Origin: an uncultured Eubacteriales bacterium
Lineage (GTDB): Bacteria; Bacillota; Clostridia; Oscillospirales; Oscillospiraceae
Reading direction: 5' to 3'
NCBI GenBank assembly: GCA_902475455.1
Contig: CABRZO010000102.1
Location: 1 to 8,823, forward strand
DNA length: 8,823 bases
Numbering within the stretch: the first letter of the stretch is position 1; the number at the start of each line of letters is the position of its first letter. Positions 1 through 5,401 of this stretch are shown here, piece by piece. Below the pieces are notes generated by a model, which was not told the DNA's origin, did not search any database, and was given only the letters and a program-made list of their open reading frames with translations. Both the position numbers and the translations under genes were made by a program.

Positions 1-7
1 CTGCCGG

Positions 8-400
8 TCATTCTTTCGTGGCCTTGGCGTTGGCTTTGGCCTGGAACTTCTCGTTGTCCACTAGGAAACGCTCATGGGTGCCCTGGCCGATGAGCCCGGT
101 CTCGTCAAAGACCTGGGCGGAAAACACCAGCCGCCGCCGGTCTACTTCGATGAGCTCGGTCTCGGCGGTGACGGTCATCCCCACCGGGGTGGCGGCCAAA
201 TGCTGCACATTCAGAGAAGTGCCCACGCTGCCCTGCCCCTCCTCCAGCTCCGGAGCTACGCTGGTCCAGGCGGTCTGCTCGATGAGGGCGATCATGGCGG
301 GGGTGGCGAACACCTCCAGAGTGCCGCTGCCCATGGTTTTGGCGGTGTTGGCCTCAGAGACCACAACGCTCTGACGGCCCTTGATTCCGGGTTGTAACAT
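8..400 (-). CDS. FlK-like hotdog-fold acyl-CoA thioesterase
   Basis: A 130-residue protein, the usual size of a single hotdog domain, that probably hydrolyses an acyl-CoA in the cytoplasm. It resembles the fluoroacetyl-CoA thioesterase FlK family. T33 (in ATPAM), E41 (in IALIEQTA) and H67 (in NVQHLAATPVG) fall at a constant offset of nine from the FlK catalytic residues T42, E50 and H76 as I remember them. The C-terminal strand carries GQGTHERFLV (105-114). The FlK gating phenylalanine (F36) would fall on T27, so fluoroacetyl-CoA specificity is not supported and the true substrate is unknown. The start has a GGAGG ribosome binding site about eight bases upstream. It is the last gene of a probable birA - hydrolase - thioesterase operon, 64 bases after the hydrolase stop; that gap shows no convincing terminator. 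Confidence 0.85.
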   Translation of the reverse strand: MLQPGIKGRQSVVVSEANTAKTMGSGTLEVFATPAMIALIEQTAWTSVAPELEEGQGSVGTSLNVQHLAATPVGMTVTAETELIEVDRRRLVFSAQVFDETGLIGQGTHERFLVDNEKFQAKANAKATKE

Positions 401-464
401 GTAAAAAACCTCCGTATGGTAATGAAACTAGCGCCGGCGGCGCGAAACATTCTTCCGTGGGGAC

Positions 465-1205
465 TCAGGCCGGAAAGGGGACCGGTCCCAGCTCCCGGGT
501 GGCCACGGCAAAGCCGTCCTTCCGGTAGCCGGCGAACCGGACCAGGGCGAAGCCCATATTCAAATCAAAGGTGGTCAGCTTTTGGGGGTCGGCCTCCAGG
601 GCTTGATCCACGCAGTCCAGCAGGGCCTCCAGGGCGGTGGCGGGCTCCAGGGGGAACCGCTCATGGCAGGGATACACCGTGTCATAGTCCTCGGAGAGTG
701 CCCGGAGCTGCTCCAGACTGGAGCGGTAGTCGGCGGGAGAGGAGCTGGGGGTGAAGAGAAACACCGGCTGGGCCATCACCGTGTCCCCGGAGAAGAGCAG
801 CCGATTGTCCCGGTCCAGCAGGACCACAGACCCCCGGGTATGTCCGGGTACATGGAGCACCTCCAGGGTGCGTCCGCCCAGGTCCAGCGCCATGCCCTCC
901 TCCAGGGGGTGGAGGATCATGGCCTCACCCCGGTCCCGCCGGTAATCCCCCCAGTCCGCCGGGTGGAGCCAGGCCTCGGACCACTCCCCGTCGCCGCCGG
1001 TGTGGTCCCCGTGGGCGTGGGTGTGGATTAAATCCACCGGCAGGCCGCAGAGGGTCTCGCAACGCCGGCGCAGCCCGTCGAAGGAGCCGAAGCCTGAGTC
1101 CACCAGCACCGCCCGGTCCCGGCCGGCGATCAGATAGAGATTGATGCCCTCATCCCAGATGGCCCACAGGCCTGGGGAGAGGTTGGAAATTTGATACTCC
1201 GCCAT
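465..1205 (-). CDS. MBL-fold (metallo-beta-lactamase superfamily) hydrolase
   Basis: A 246-residue cytoplasmic metallohydrolase of the glyoxalase II/MBL superfamily. Visible metal ligands are the THAHGDH motif (T62-H68, giving H63, H65, D67, H68), H122 in VPGHTRGS, D141 in FSGDT and H181 in YPCHE, so a complete dinuclear metal site is present. There is no signal peptide. The general reaction is hydrolysis of a thioester, ester or phosphoester; the substrate cannot be read from the sequence, and I see no extra domain that would make it a flavodiiron protein or an RNase. The start has an excellent GGAGG site and lies 24 bases after the birA stop, so the two are very probably co-transcribed. With a thioesterase downstream, a role in acyl-thioester or metabolite clean-up is a guess only. 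Confidence 0.9.
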   Translation of the reverse strand: MAEYQISNLSPGLWAIWDEGINLYLIAGRDRAVLVDSGFGSFDGLRRRCETLCGLPVDLIHTHAHGDHTGGDGEWSEAWLHPADWGDYRRDRGEAMILHPLEEGMALDLGGRTLEVLHVPGHTRGSVVLLDRDNRLLFSGDTVMAQPVFLFTPSSSPADYRSSLEQLRALSEDYDTVYPCHERFPLEPATALEALLDCVDQALEADPQKLTTFDLNMGFALVRFAGYRKDGFAVATRELGPVPFPA

Positions 1206-1229
1206 GGAAAGACCTCCTTTTGCTTGGGT

Positions 1230-2219
1230 TTACACATATCCCTCCAGACCCCGGACGGACACTTCGCCGGAGATCACCGTCTCCCGGGTGCCGTCGGGGT
1301 AGCGGACCACCAGGCCGAAGTCGTTGTCCACATCTTCGGCGATGGCGGTGCGTTCCTGGCCGTTCCGGAGCAGCCGGACCTCCCGGCCCAGGGTGGCGCA
1401 GTCGGCCCGGTAGCGCTCCACGCTCCATTGGCCCGCCTGCCAGTCGGCGTACATGGCGTCCATGGCGTTGATGAGCTCCGCTGCCAGCCGTCCCCGGTCG
1501 ATGGGGTGGCCGGCAGCCATGGCCACGCTGCCGGCGATGCTTTGCAGCTCCGGGGGAAAGTCCTCCAGGGCCTGGTTGGCGTTGACTCCGATGCCCACCA
1601 CGATGTATTGCAGGGCGCCGCTCTCACCCTCCACACTCATCTCGGTGAGGATGCCGCAGACCTTCCGCTTGGACAGCAGTACGTCGTTGGTCCATTTGAT
1701 CTGGGGCCGCAGGCCGCACACCGCCTGAATGGCGTCGCACACCGCCACCGCGGCGCAGGCGGTCAGGTTGATGGCCTTTTCCGGCAGCACCTGGGGCCGC
1801 AGCAAAAAGGTGATGTAGACCCCGGTGCCGGCAGGGGACTGGAAGGTGCGGCCCAGCCGGCCCCGGCCGGCGGTCTGCTGGTCCGCCACCGCCACGGTGC
1901 CGTCCTCCGCCCCCTCCAGCGCCAGCCGCTTTAAATAGTTGTTGGTGGAGTCGGTTTGCTCCAGGCAGATCAGAGTTTGCCCCAACTGTCTGGCCTTGAT
2001 CCAGGGACGGATGGTGCCCTCGGTGAGCTTGTCGGGCCCCTCGGTGAGCCGGTAGCCCCGGTTGGTGGCGGAGTCGATGACGTAGCCCTCTTTCCGCAGG
2101 TTGGCCACCGCCTTGCTCACCGCCGTCCGGGAGATGCCCAGGCTCCGGCTGATGTCCTCGCCGGAGCAGTACTGCCCGGCGTTTTGCTTTAAAATGGAGA
2201 GAATTTTTTCCTTGCTCAT
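1230..2219 (-). CDS. birA: Bifunctional biotin--[acetyl-CoA carboxylase] ligase / biotin operon repressor
   Basis: A 329-residue BirA of the long, regulatory type. It activates biotin to biotinyl-AMP and attaches it to the target lysine of biotin-dependent carboxylases. An N-terminal winged helix-turn-helix occupies about residues 1-60 (SGEDISRSLGISRTAVSKAV at 19-38), which in this family lets the protein repress biotin genes. The catalytic domain shows TDSTNN (89-94), the biotinyl-AMP loop GRGRLGR (118-124), KWTND with the active-site lysine K175 (175-179) and GIGVN (209-213). A C-terminal SH3-like domain starts near GREVRLL (278-284). An upstream in-frame ATG would add 46 residues, but these cross the promoter and are unlike the family. 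The start at 2219 has a GGCGGGG-type site and begins with a typical MSKEKIL. It is the first gene of the minus-strand operon. No canonical BirA operator was seen nearby. Confidence 0.95.
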   Translation of the reverse strand: MSKEKILSILKQNAGQYCSGEDISRSLGISRTAVSKAVANLRKEGYVIDSATNRGYRLTEGPDKLTEGTIRPWIKARQLGQTLICLEQTDSTNNYLKRLALEGAEDGTVAVADQQTAGRGRLGRTFQSPAGTGVYITFLLRPQVLPEKAINLTACAAVAVCDAIQAVCGLRPQIKWTNDVLLSKRKVCGILTEMSVEGESGALQYIVVGIGVNANQALEDFPPELQSIAGSVAMAAGHPIDRGRLAAELINAMDAMYADWQAGQWSVERYRADCATLGREVRLLRNGQERTAIAEDVDNDFGLVVRYPDGTRETVISGEVSVRGLEGYV

Positions 2220-2250
2220 GGCTGCCCCGCCTTTCCTCTGTTCGCAGTTT

Positions 2251-2279
2251 AGTGTAGCATAGTCCGGTGAAATTCGCAA
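2251..2279 (-). promoter_or_regulatory. birA promoter
   Basis: On the minus strand TTGCGA (2274-2279) and TACACT (2251-2256) are separated by exactly 17 bases, with a TG one base before the -10, giving an extended -10 element. Transcription would start about 25 bases before the birA ATG. It diverges from the queT promoter. Confidence 0.65.
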
Positions 2280-2296
2280 ATCCTGGGGCAAAAACA

Positions 2297-2325
2297 TTGC
2301 AATTTGGCGCCCAGTGTGATAGGAT
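2297..2325 (+). promoter_or_regulatory. queT promoter
   Basis: TTGCAA (2297-2302) and TAGGAT (2320-2325) are separated by 17 bases, with a TG one base before the -10. The predicted start near 2331-2333 coincides with the first base of the folded leader, which supports the assignment. Confidence 0.6.
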
Positions 2326-2332
2326 ACCCGCT

Positions 2333-2430
2333 GACCGGTTCTCCACACCCGGTCCAACCGGCGCGGAATTTCCAGTTCCGCGCCGCTGTGCGGTCTATGT
2401 TTCGCCGTACTCTAAATATAAAATGGAGGT
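2333..2430 (+). ncRNA. Candidate preQ1 riboswitch (class III-like) in the queT leader
   Basis: The leader folds as follows. Hairpin P1: CCGGTT (2335-2340) with AACCGG (2356-2361). Its 15-base loop begins CTCCA (2341-2345), which is complementary to TGGAG (2424-2428), the queT Shine-Dalgarno. That makes an H-type pseudoknot that would hide the ribosome binding site. Between the two pseudoknot strands sit two further hairpins: CGCGGAA (2362-2368) with TTCCGCG (2376-2382), and GTGCGG (2388-2393) with CCGTAC (2405-2410, one G-U pair). An A-rich linker (2411-2423) precedes the Shine-Dalgarno. preQ1 riboswitches are known to use an H-type pseudoknot with an A-rich tail, and class III is, from memory, found upstream of queT in Ruminococcaceae with inserted helices. 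The pairing is seen; class and ligand are inferred. Translational OFF control by preQ1 is the expected mode. Confidence 0.72.
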
Positions 2431-2438
2431 ATCCCGCA

Positions 2439-2966
2439 ATGAGAAACAATCTGACCCGCCGGCTGTGCACCGGCGGCGTGATCGCGGCGCTGTACGCCGT
2501 GCTCACCCTGGCACTCCCCATGCTGTCCTATGGCCCCGTCCAGATCCGGTTCGCTGAAGCTCTGACGGTGCTGCCCTTCTTCCTGCCTGAGGCCGTCCCG
2601 GGCCTGGCGGTGGGCTGCTTTGTGGCCAACCTGATCGGCTCCCCCTACGCCCTGGACTGGGTAGTGGGCACCGTCGCCACTCTGCTGGCGGCCCTGTGGA
2701 CCTGCAAACTCAAACATAAATGGCTGGCGCCTCTGCCGCCGGTGATCTGCAATATGGTCATCGTGGGGGCGGAGATCGCCTGGTTCGAGGGAGGCTTCAC
2801 CGCTGCCTTCTTCCCGGCCTGGGGCTACAACGCTCTGAGTGTGGGCATCGGTGAGCTGCTGGCCTGCTACATTCTGGGCATGATCCTGGTGAATCTGCTG
2901 CCCAAGATCCCCTATTTCCGGCAGATCACCCCGGAAGCCCGGATGAAATATCTGCTTTTACACTGA
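2439..2966 (+). CDS. queT: Queuosine precursor transporter, ECF S component (QueT family)
   Basis: A 175-residue integral membrane protein that should bind a queuine/preQ1-type precursor and import it with a shared ECF energising module encoded elsewhere. It is strongly hydrophobic, with about five or six membrane segments: roughly 12-31, 41-65, 71-88, 98-115, 120-138 and 139-155. The family signature VQIRFAEALTVLPFFLPEAV (34-53) is present, followed by GLAVGCFVANLIGSPYALDW (55-74). Length fits the family. An upstream in-frame ATG would add 45 residues made from the structured leader and is rejected. The chosen start has GGAGG at 2425-2429, nine bases away. It is monocistronic, with its own promoter, a candidate preQ1 riboswitch and a terminator, so expression probably falls when preQ1 is plentiful. 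Confidence 0.9.
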   Translation: MRNNLTRRLCTGGVIAALYAVLTLALPMLSYGPVQIRFAEALTVLPFFLPEAVPGLAVGCFVANLIGSPYALDWVVGTVATLLAALWTCKLKHKWLAPLPPVICNMVIVGAEIAWFEGGFTAAFFPAWGYNALSVGIGELLACYILGMILVNLLPKIPYFRQITPEARMKYLLLH

Positions 2967-2981
2967 TTGCTCTGTTTATGG

Positions 2982-3018
2982 CCGTCCGTACAGTGGAGTG
3001 TACGGACGGTAATTTTTT
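2982..3018 (+). terminator. Rho-independent terminator after queT
   Basis: An 11-bp perfect stem (2982-2992 with 2999-3009) with a six-base loop, followed by TAA and a run of six T (3013-3018). It lies 15 bases after the queT stop and isolates queT from the ribosomal operon. Confidence 0.92.
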
Positions 3019-3039
3019 ATATTTGTAGGCATGTTTTTC

Positions 3040-3067
3040 TTGACAATAGAATTTATTTCGGTATAAT
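3040..3067 (+). promoter_or_regulatory. rpsF-ssb-rpsR operon promoter
   Basis: A perfect consensus pair, TTGACA (3040-3045) and TATAAT (3062-3067), with a 16-base spacer in an A/T-rich setting. It is a strong housekeeping-sigma promoter as expected for a ribosomal-protein operon. The start should be near 3074, giving a leader of about 90 bases. Confidence 0.93.
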
Positions 3068-3073
3068 AGAAAA

Positions 3074-3137
3074 GCTAGTGTGCCCACATAGGGCCACTAT
3101 GCCAATTTATTTCCTTGCCTCTGACAAGAGCGGAGGC
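3074..3137 (+). promoter_or_regulatory. Folded leader of the rpsF operon, possible autoregulatory site
   Basis: Two hairpins fill the leader. The first begins at the predicted transcript start: GC (3074-3075), TAGTG (3076-3080) and GCCC (3082-3085) pair with GGGC (3091-3094), CACTA (3095-3099) and GC (3101-3102), leaving two bulged T and the loop ACATA. The second pairs GCCTC (3117-3121) with GAGGC (3133-3137); CCTT (3113-3116) could also reach AAGG (3149-3152) in the rpsF Shine-Dalgarno. Many bacteria control this operon through an S6:S18 complex binding its leader. The CCG trinucleotide I associate with that motif is absent here, so regulation by S6:S18 is only a possibility. Confidence 0.4.
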
Positions 3138-3164
3138 CATTTGTCCATAAGGAGGTGCAAATCA

Positions 3165-3461
3165 ATGGCTAAGGTCAATGCAAACTATGAGGCGATGCTG
3201 ATCATCAACCCCGCCGTGGGTGAGGAGGCCATCGCCGCTGTCGTGGAGCGCTTCAAGTCTCTGATCGAGAAGAACGGCACCCTGGCCGAGGTTGATGAAT
3301 GGGGTACTCGTCGTCTGGCGTACGAGATCAACCACATCAACGAGGGCTACTATGTGCTGATCAGCTTCAACTCCACCCCCGATCTGCCCGCTGAGATTGA
3401 GCGTATCGCCAACATCACCGACGGCGTGATCCGTTCCCTGGTCGTCTGCAAGGACGAGTAA
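3165..3461 (+). CDS. rpsF: 30S ribosomal protein S6
   Basis: A 98-residue S6, a ferredoxin-like alpha/beta protein that binds with S18 to the central domain of 16S rRNA on the 30S platform. Family features are the opening YEAMLIINP (8-16), the helix EEAIAAVVERFKSLIEKNGT (20-39), the conserved EWGTRRLAYEINHINEGYYV (45-64) and a short C-terminus without the glutamylated tail of E. coli. The open frame extends further upstream through the promoter and leader, but only the ATG at 3165 has a ribosome binding site (AAGGAGGTG, 3149-3157) and the canonical length. It is the first gene of rpsF-ssb-rpsR, 18 bases before ssb. Confidence 0.97.
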   Translation: MAKVNANYEAMLIINPAVGEEAIAAVVERFKSLIEKNGTLAEVDEWGTRRLAYEINHINEGYYVLISFNSTPDLPAEIERIANITDGVIRSLVVCKDE

Positions 3462-3479
3462 GAAGGAGCGTTTTTTACT

Positions 3480-3959
3480 ATGTTGAATCGTATCATCCTG
3501 ATGGGCCGCCTGACCCGCGACCCGGAGCTGCGTCACACCGGCAGCGGTACCGCGGTGGCCTCCTTCTCCCTGGCTGTGGAGCGGGACTTCCGTGACAAGA
3601 CCAGCGGCCAGCGCACCACCGACTTCATTGATGTCGTCGCGTGGCGCCAGACCGGTGAGTTCGTCTCCAAATACTTCACCAAGGGCCGCATGGCCGTGGT
3701 GGAGGGCCGGCTGCAGATGCGTGACTGGCAGGACAGAGACGGCAACAAGCGCAGAAGCGCCGAAGTGGTGGCGGACAACGTCTATTTCGCCGACTCCCGT
3801 CGGGACGGCGATAATCAGGACGGCGGCTTTGCTCCCGCTTCCACCGGTTATTCCCCCGCTCCTTCCAGCTACGCTCCCCCCGCCAACCAGAACTTTGGTT
3901 CCGGCCCGGTCAGCGACTTTGCTGAATTGAGCGACGACGACGGCGAGCTGCCCTTCTGA
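3480..3959 (+). CDS. ssb: Single-stranded DNA-binding protein
   Basis: A 159-residue SSB that coats single-stranded DNA during replication, repair and recombination and recruits partner enzymes through its tail. The N-terminal OB fold covers about 1-106: MLNRIILMGRLTRDPELRHT opens it, followed by FIDVVAWRQTGEFVSKYFTK (49-68), GRLQMRDWQD (76-85) and VVADNVYF (96-103). A low-complexity Pro/Gly/Ser/Asn linker spans about 107-145. The acidic tip ends in SDDDGELPF, matching the Asp-rich x-Pro-Phe partner-binding tail, so the protein is complete. AAGGAG lies at 3463-3468, only just past the rpsF stop, and the two genes are clearly co-transcribed. Its place between rpsF and rpsR is the standard Firmicute arrangement and marks it as the essential replicative SSB rather than a competence or phage paralogue. 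Confidence 0.97.
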   Translation: MLNRIILMGRLTRDPELRHTGSGTAVASFSLAVERDFRDKTSGQRTTDFIDVVAWRQTGEFVSKYFTKGRMAVVEGRLQMRDWQDRDGNKRRSAEVVADNVYFADSRRDGDNQDGGFAPASTGYSPAPSSYAPPANQNFGSGPVSDFAELSDDDGELPF

Positions 3960-3986
3960 GCGCTTACCGCCTGAACAAGACTTCTG

Positions 3987-4006
3987 AATGCGTCTTTGGA
4001 CGCATT
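3987..4006 (+). other. Intercistronic hairpin between ssb and rpsR
   Basis: A perfect 8-bp stem, AATGCGTC (3987-3994) with GACGCATT (3999-4006), closed by a TTTG loop. The bases after it (TCTCTCAAATTA) are not a proper T-run, so it is not a full terminator. It could tune the S18:SSB ratio by partial attenuation or protect an mRNA end; this is inference. Confidence 0.55.
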
Positions 4007-4040
4007 TCTCTCAAATTACTCAATGATAGGAGGTTTCGTT

Positions 4041-4274
4041 ATGGCTTTCGATCGCAATCGCTCCCGTAAGCGCAGAAAGGTTTGCGTGTTCTGTGTGGAC
4101 AAGATCCAGACCATCGATTACAAGGACACCAACAAGCTGCGCCGCTATATCTCCGAGCGGGGCAAGATCCTGCCCCGCCGCACCACCGGCACCTGCGCCA
4201 TGCACCAGCGTCAGCTGACCACCGCTATCAAGCGGGCCCGTCAGGTCGCTCTGCTGCCCTACGTGCTGGATTGA
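4041..4274 (+). CDS. rpsR: 30S ribosomal protein S18
   Basis: A 77-residue S18, which forms a heterodimer with S6 on the 30S platform. The N-terminus is basic (RNRSRKRRKV, 5-14), followed by the conserved core TIDYKDTNKLRRYISERGKI (24-43) and LPRRTTGTCAMHQRQLTTAI (44-63). Four potential zinc ligands are present: C15 and C18 in CVFC, C52 and H55 in TCAMH. This marks the zinc-binding (C+) form of S18. A TTG 45 bases upstream in frame would overlap the intercistronic hairpin and is rejected; the ATG at 4041 has AGGAGG at 4028-4033. It is the last gene of the operon, with a strong terminator 10 bases after the stop. No zinc-independent paralogue is visible in this window. Confidence 0.97.
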   Translation: MAFDRNRSRKRRKVCVFCVDKIQTIDYKDTNKLRRYISERGKILPRRTTGTCAMHQRQLTTAIKRARQVALLPYVLD

Positions 4275-4284
4275 TCCCGGCGTC

Positions 4285-4322
4285 AAAAGCCTGCCCGCTT
4301 TTTTAAGCGGACAGGCTTTTTT
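4285..4322 (+). terminator. Rho-independent terminator of the rpsF-ssb-rpsR operon
   Basis: Arms 4285-4300 and 4305-4320 pair over 16 positions with a single C-A mismatch, around a TTTT loop. Flanking A and T runs make it potentially bidirectional. Confidence 0.93.
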
Positions 4323-4354
4323 GTTTGCTGATCCGGGAAAGTTTGCCCATCTGC

Positions 4355-4383
4355 TTGCATTTTGGCGGAAAATGAGATACCCT
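4355..4383 (+). promoter_or_regulatory. Weak candidate purC promoter
   Basis: TTGCAT (4355-4360), a 17-base spacer and TACCCT (4378-4383). The -10 is poor. It is the best-spaced pair between the rpsR terminator and purC. The leader that follows contains a small GGCCC/GGGCC hairpin (4393-4405). I see no purine riboswitch core upstream of purC. Confidence 0.3.
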
Positions 4384-4450
4384 TTAGAAGATGGCCCTGG
4401 GGGCCGTGAACTTAGCTTCGTTAATTTTGATAGAAGGCGGGATGCAATCT

Positions 4451-5326
4451 ATGACAAATTATAAACCCATTAAGGAAGGAAAGGTCCGGGAGATCTATGA
4501 CAATGGCGACAGCCTCATCATGGTGGCCACCGACCGGATCAGCTGCTTTGACGTGATCCTGCACAACAAGGTGTCCAAGAAGGGCGCTGTGCTCACCCAG
4601 ATGTCCAAGTTCTGGTTTGATCTGACAAAGGACATCATCCCCAACCACATGATTTCCGTGGACGTCAAGGACATGCCCGAGTTCTTCCAGAATGAGGAGT
4701 TCGCCGGCAAGAGCATGATGTGCCGCAAGCTGGAGATGCTCCCGGTGGAGTGCATTGTCCGGGGCTACATCACCGGCAGCGGCTGGGCCAGCTATCAGAA
4801 GGACGGCACCGTCTGCGGCATCACCCTGCCCGAGGGACTGAAGGAGAGCGACAAGCTCCCCGAGCCCATCTACACCCCCAGCACCAAGGCGGAGATCGGT
4901 GACCACGATGAGAATATCTCCTACGAGCAGAGCGTGGACTATCTGGAGAAGCGCTTCCCCGGCAAGGGGGCCCAGTATGCCGCCAAGCTGCGGGACTACA
5001 CCATCGCCCTGTACAAGAAGTGCGCTGAGTACGCCCTGAGCCGGGGCATCATCATTGCCGACACCAAGTTTGAGTTCGGCCTGGATGAGAACGGCAACAT
5101 CGTGCTGGGCGACGAGATGCTGACCCCGGATTCCTCCCGGTTCTGGCCCGCCGAGGGCTATGAGCCCGGTCACGGCCAGCCCTCCTTTGACAAGCAGTTC
5201 GCCCGGGACTGGCTCAAGGCCAACCCCGACAACGACTGGACCCTGCCCCAGGAGATCGTGGACAAGACCATCGACAAGTATCTGCAGGCCTACCGGCTGC
5301 TCACCGGCACCGATCTGCCCTATTGA
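4451..5326 (+). CDS. purC: Phosphoribosylaminoimidazole-succinocarboxamide synthase (SAICAR synthetase)
   Basis: A 291-residue cytosolic enzyme of de novo purine synthesis that joins CAIR and aspartate using ATP to give SAICAR. Family motifs occur in order: the ATP-loop region KEGKVREIYD (8-17), VATDRISCFDVIL (25-37), NHMIS (65-69), RKLEMLPVECIVRGYITGSG (92-111), YTPSTKAEIGDHDENIS (141-157), IIIADTKFEFG (200-210) and LGDEMLTPDSSRFWP (219-233). The length fits the longer PurC type. Three in-frame ATGs exist (4391, 4442, 4451). The last gives the natural MTNYKPIKEGK start with GGCGGG nine bases upstream, while the one at 4442 has AAGG only four bases away, so three extra residues remain possible. 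No other pur gene adjoins it; it appears monocistronic, ending at a GC-rich terminator. Confidence 0.96.
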   Translation: MTNYKPIKEGKVREIYDNGDSLIMVATDRISCFDVILHNKVSKKGAVLTQMSKFWFDLTKDIIPNHMISVDVKDMPEFFQNEEFAGKSMMCRKLEMLPVECIVRGYITGSGWASYQKDGTVCGITLPEGLKESDKLPEPIYTPSTKAEIGDHDENISYEQSVDYLEKRFPGKGAQYAAKLRDYTIALYKKCAEYALSRGIIIADTKFEFGLDENGNIVLGDEMLTPDSSRFWPAEGYEPGHGQPSFDKQFARDWLKANPDNDWTLPQEIVDKTIDKYLQAYRLLTGTDLPY

Positions 5327-5335
5327 GTGTAAGAG

Positions 5336-5378
5336 GGGGCGCGCCGCTTGGAACACTGCGGCGCGCCCCTGTTTTTCT
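5336..5378 (+). terminator. Rho-independent terminator after purC
   Basis: A perfect 12-bp G+C-rich stem (5336-5347 with 5358-5369) with a 10-base loop, followed by TGTTTTTCT. It sits 9 bases after the purC stop and only 23 bases before the next start codon. Confidence 0.9.
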
Positions 5379-5401
5379 ACCGCAGAGGAGGCGGCAAAAT
5401 C

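Noticed and set aside
401..464. Short inverted repeat GCGCC/GGCGC between the hydrolase and thioesterase genes as a terminator.
   Set aside because: The stem is only five base pairs with no T-run on the minus strand, so the two genes are treated as one operon.
1191..1934. A 247-codon plus-strand open frame opposite birA.
   Set aside because: It is the shadow of birA in G+C-rich DNA, rich in His, Gly and Leu, with no recognisable domain.
2303..2329. Shared strings TTTGGCG and GATACCC upstream of both queT and purC (4361-4382).
   Set aside because: The distance between the two strings differs (20 versus 15 bases start to start) and both overlap core promoter positions, so a common operator is not supported.
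2220..2357. Longer birA start with 46 extra residues.
   Set aside because: The extension would be translated from the birA promoter and its upstream sequence, has no ribosome binding site, and does not resemble BirA N-termini.
4323..4450. Purine riboswitch or other known riboswitch upstream of purC.
   Set aside because: I found no purine aptamer core and only one small hairpin (4393-4405); nothing supports a riboswitch.
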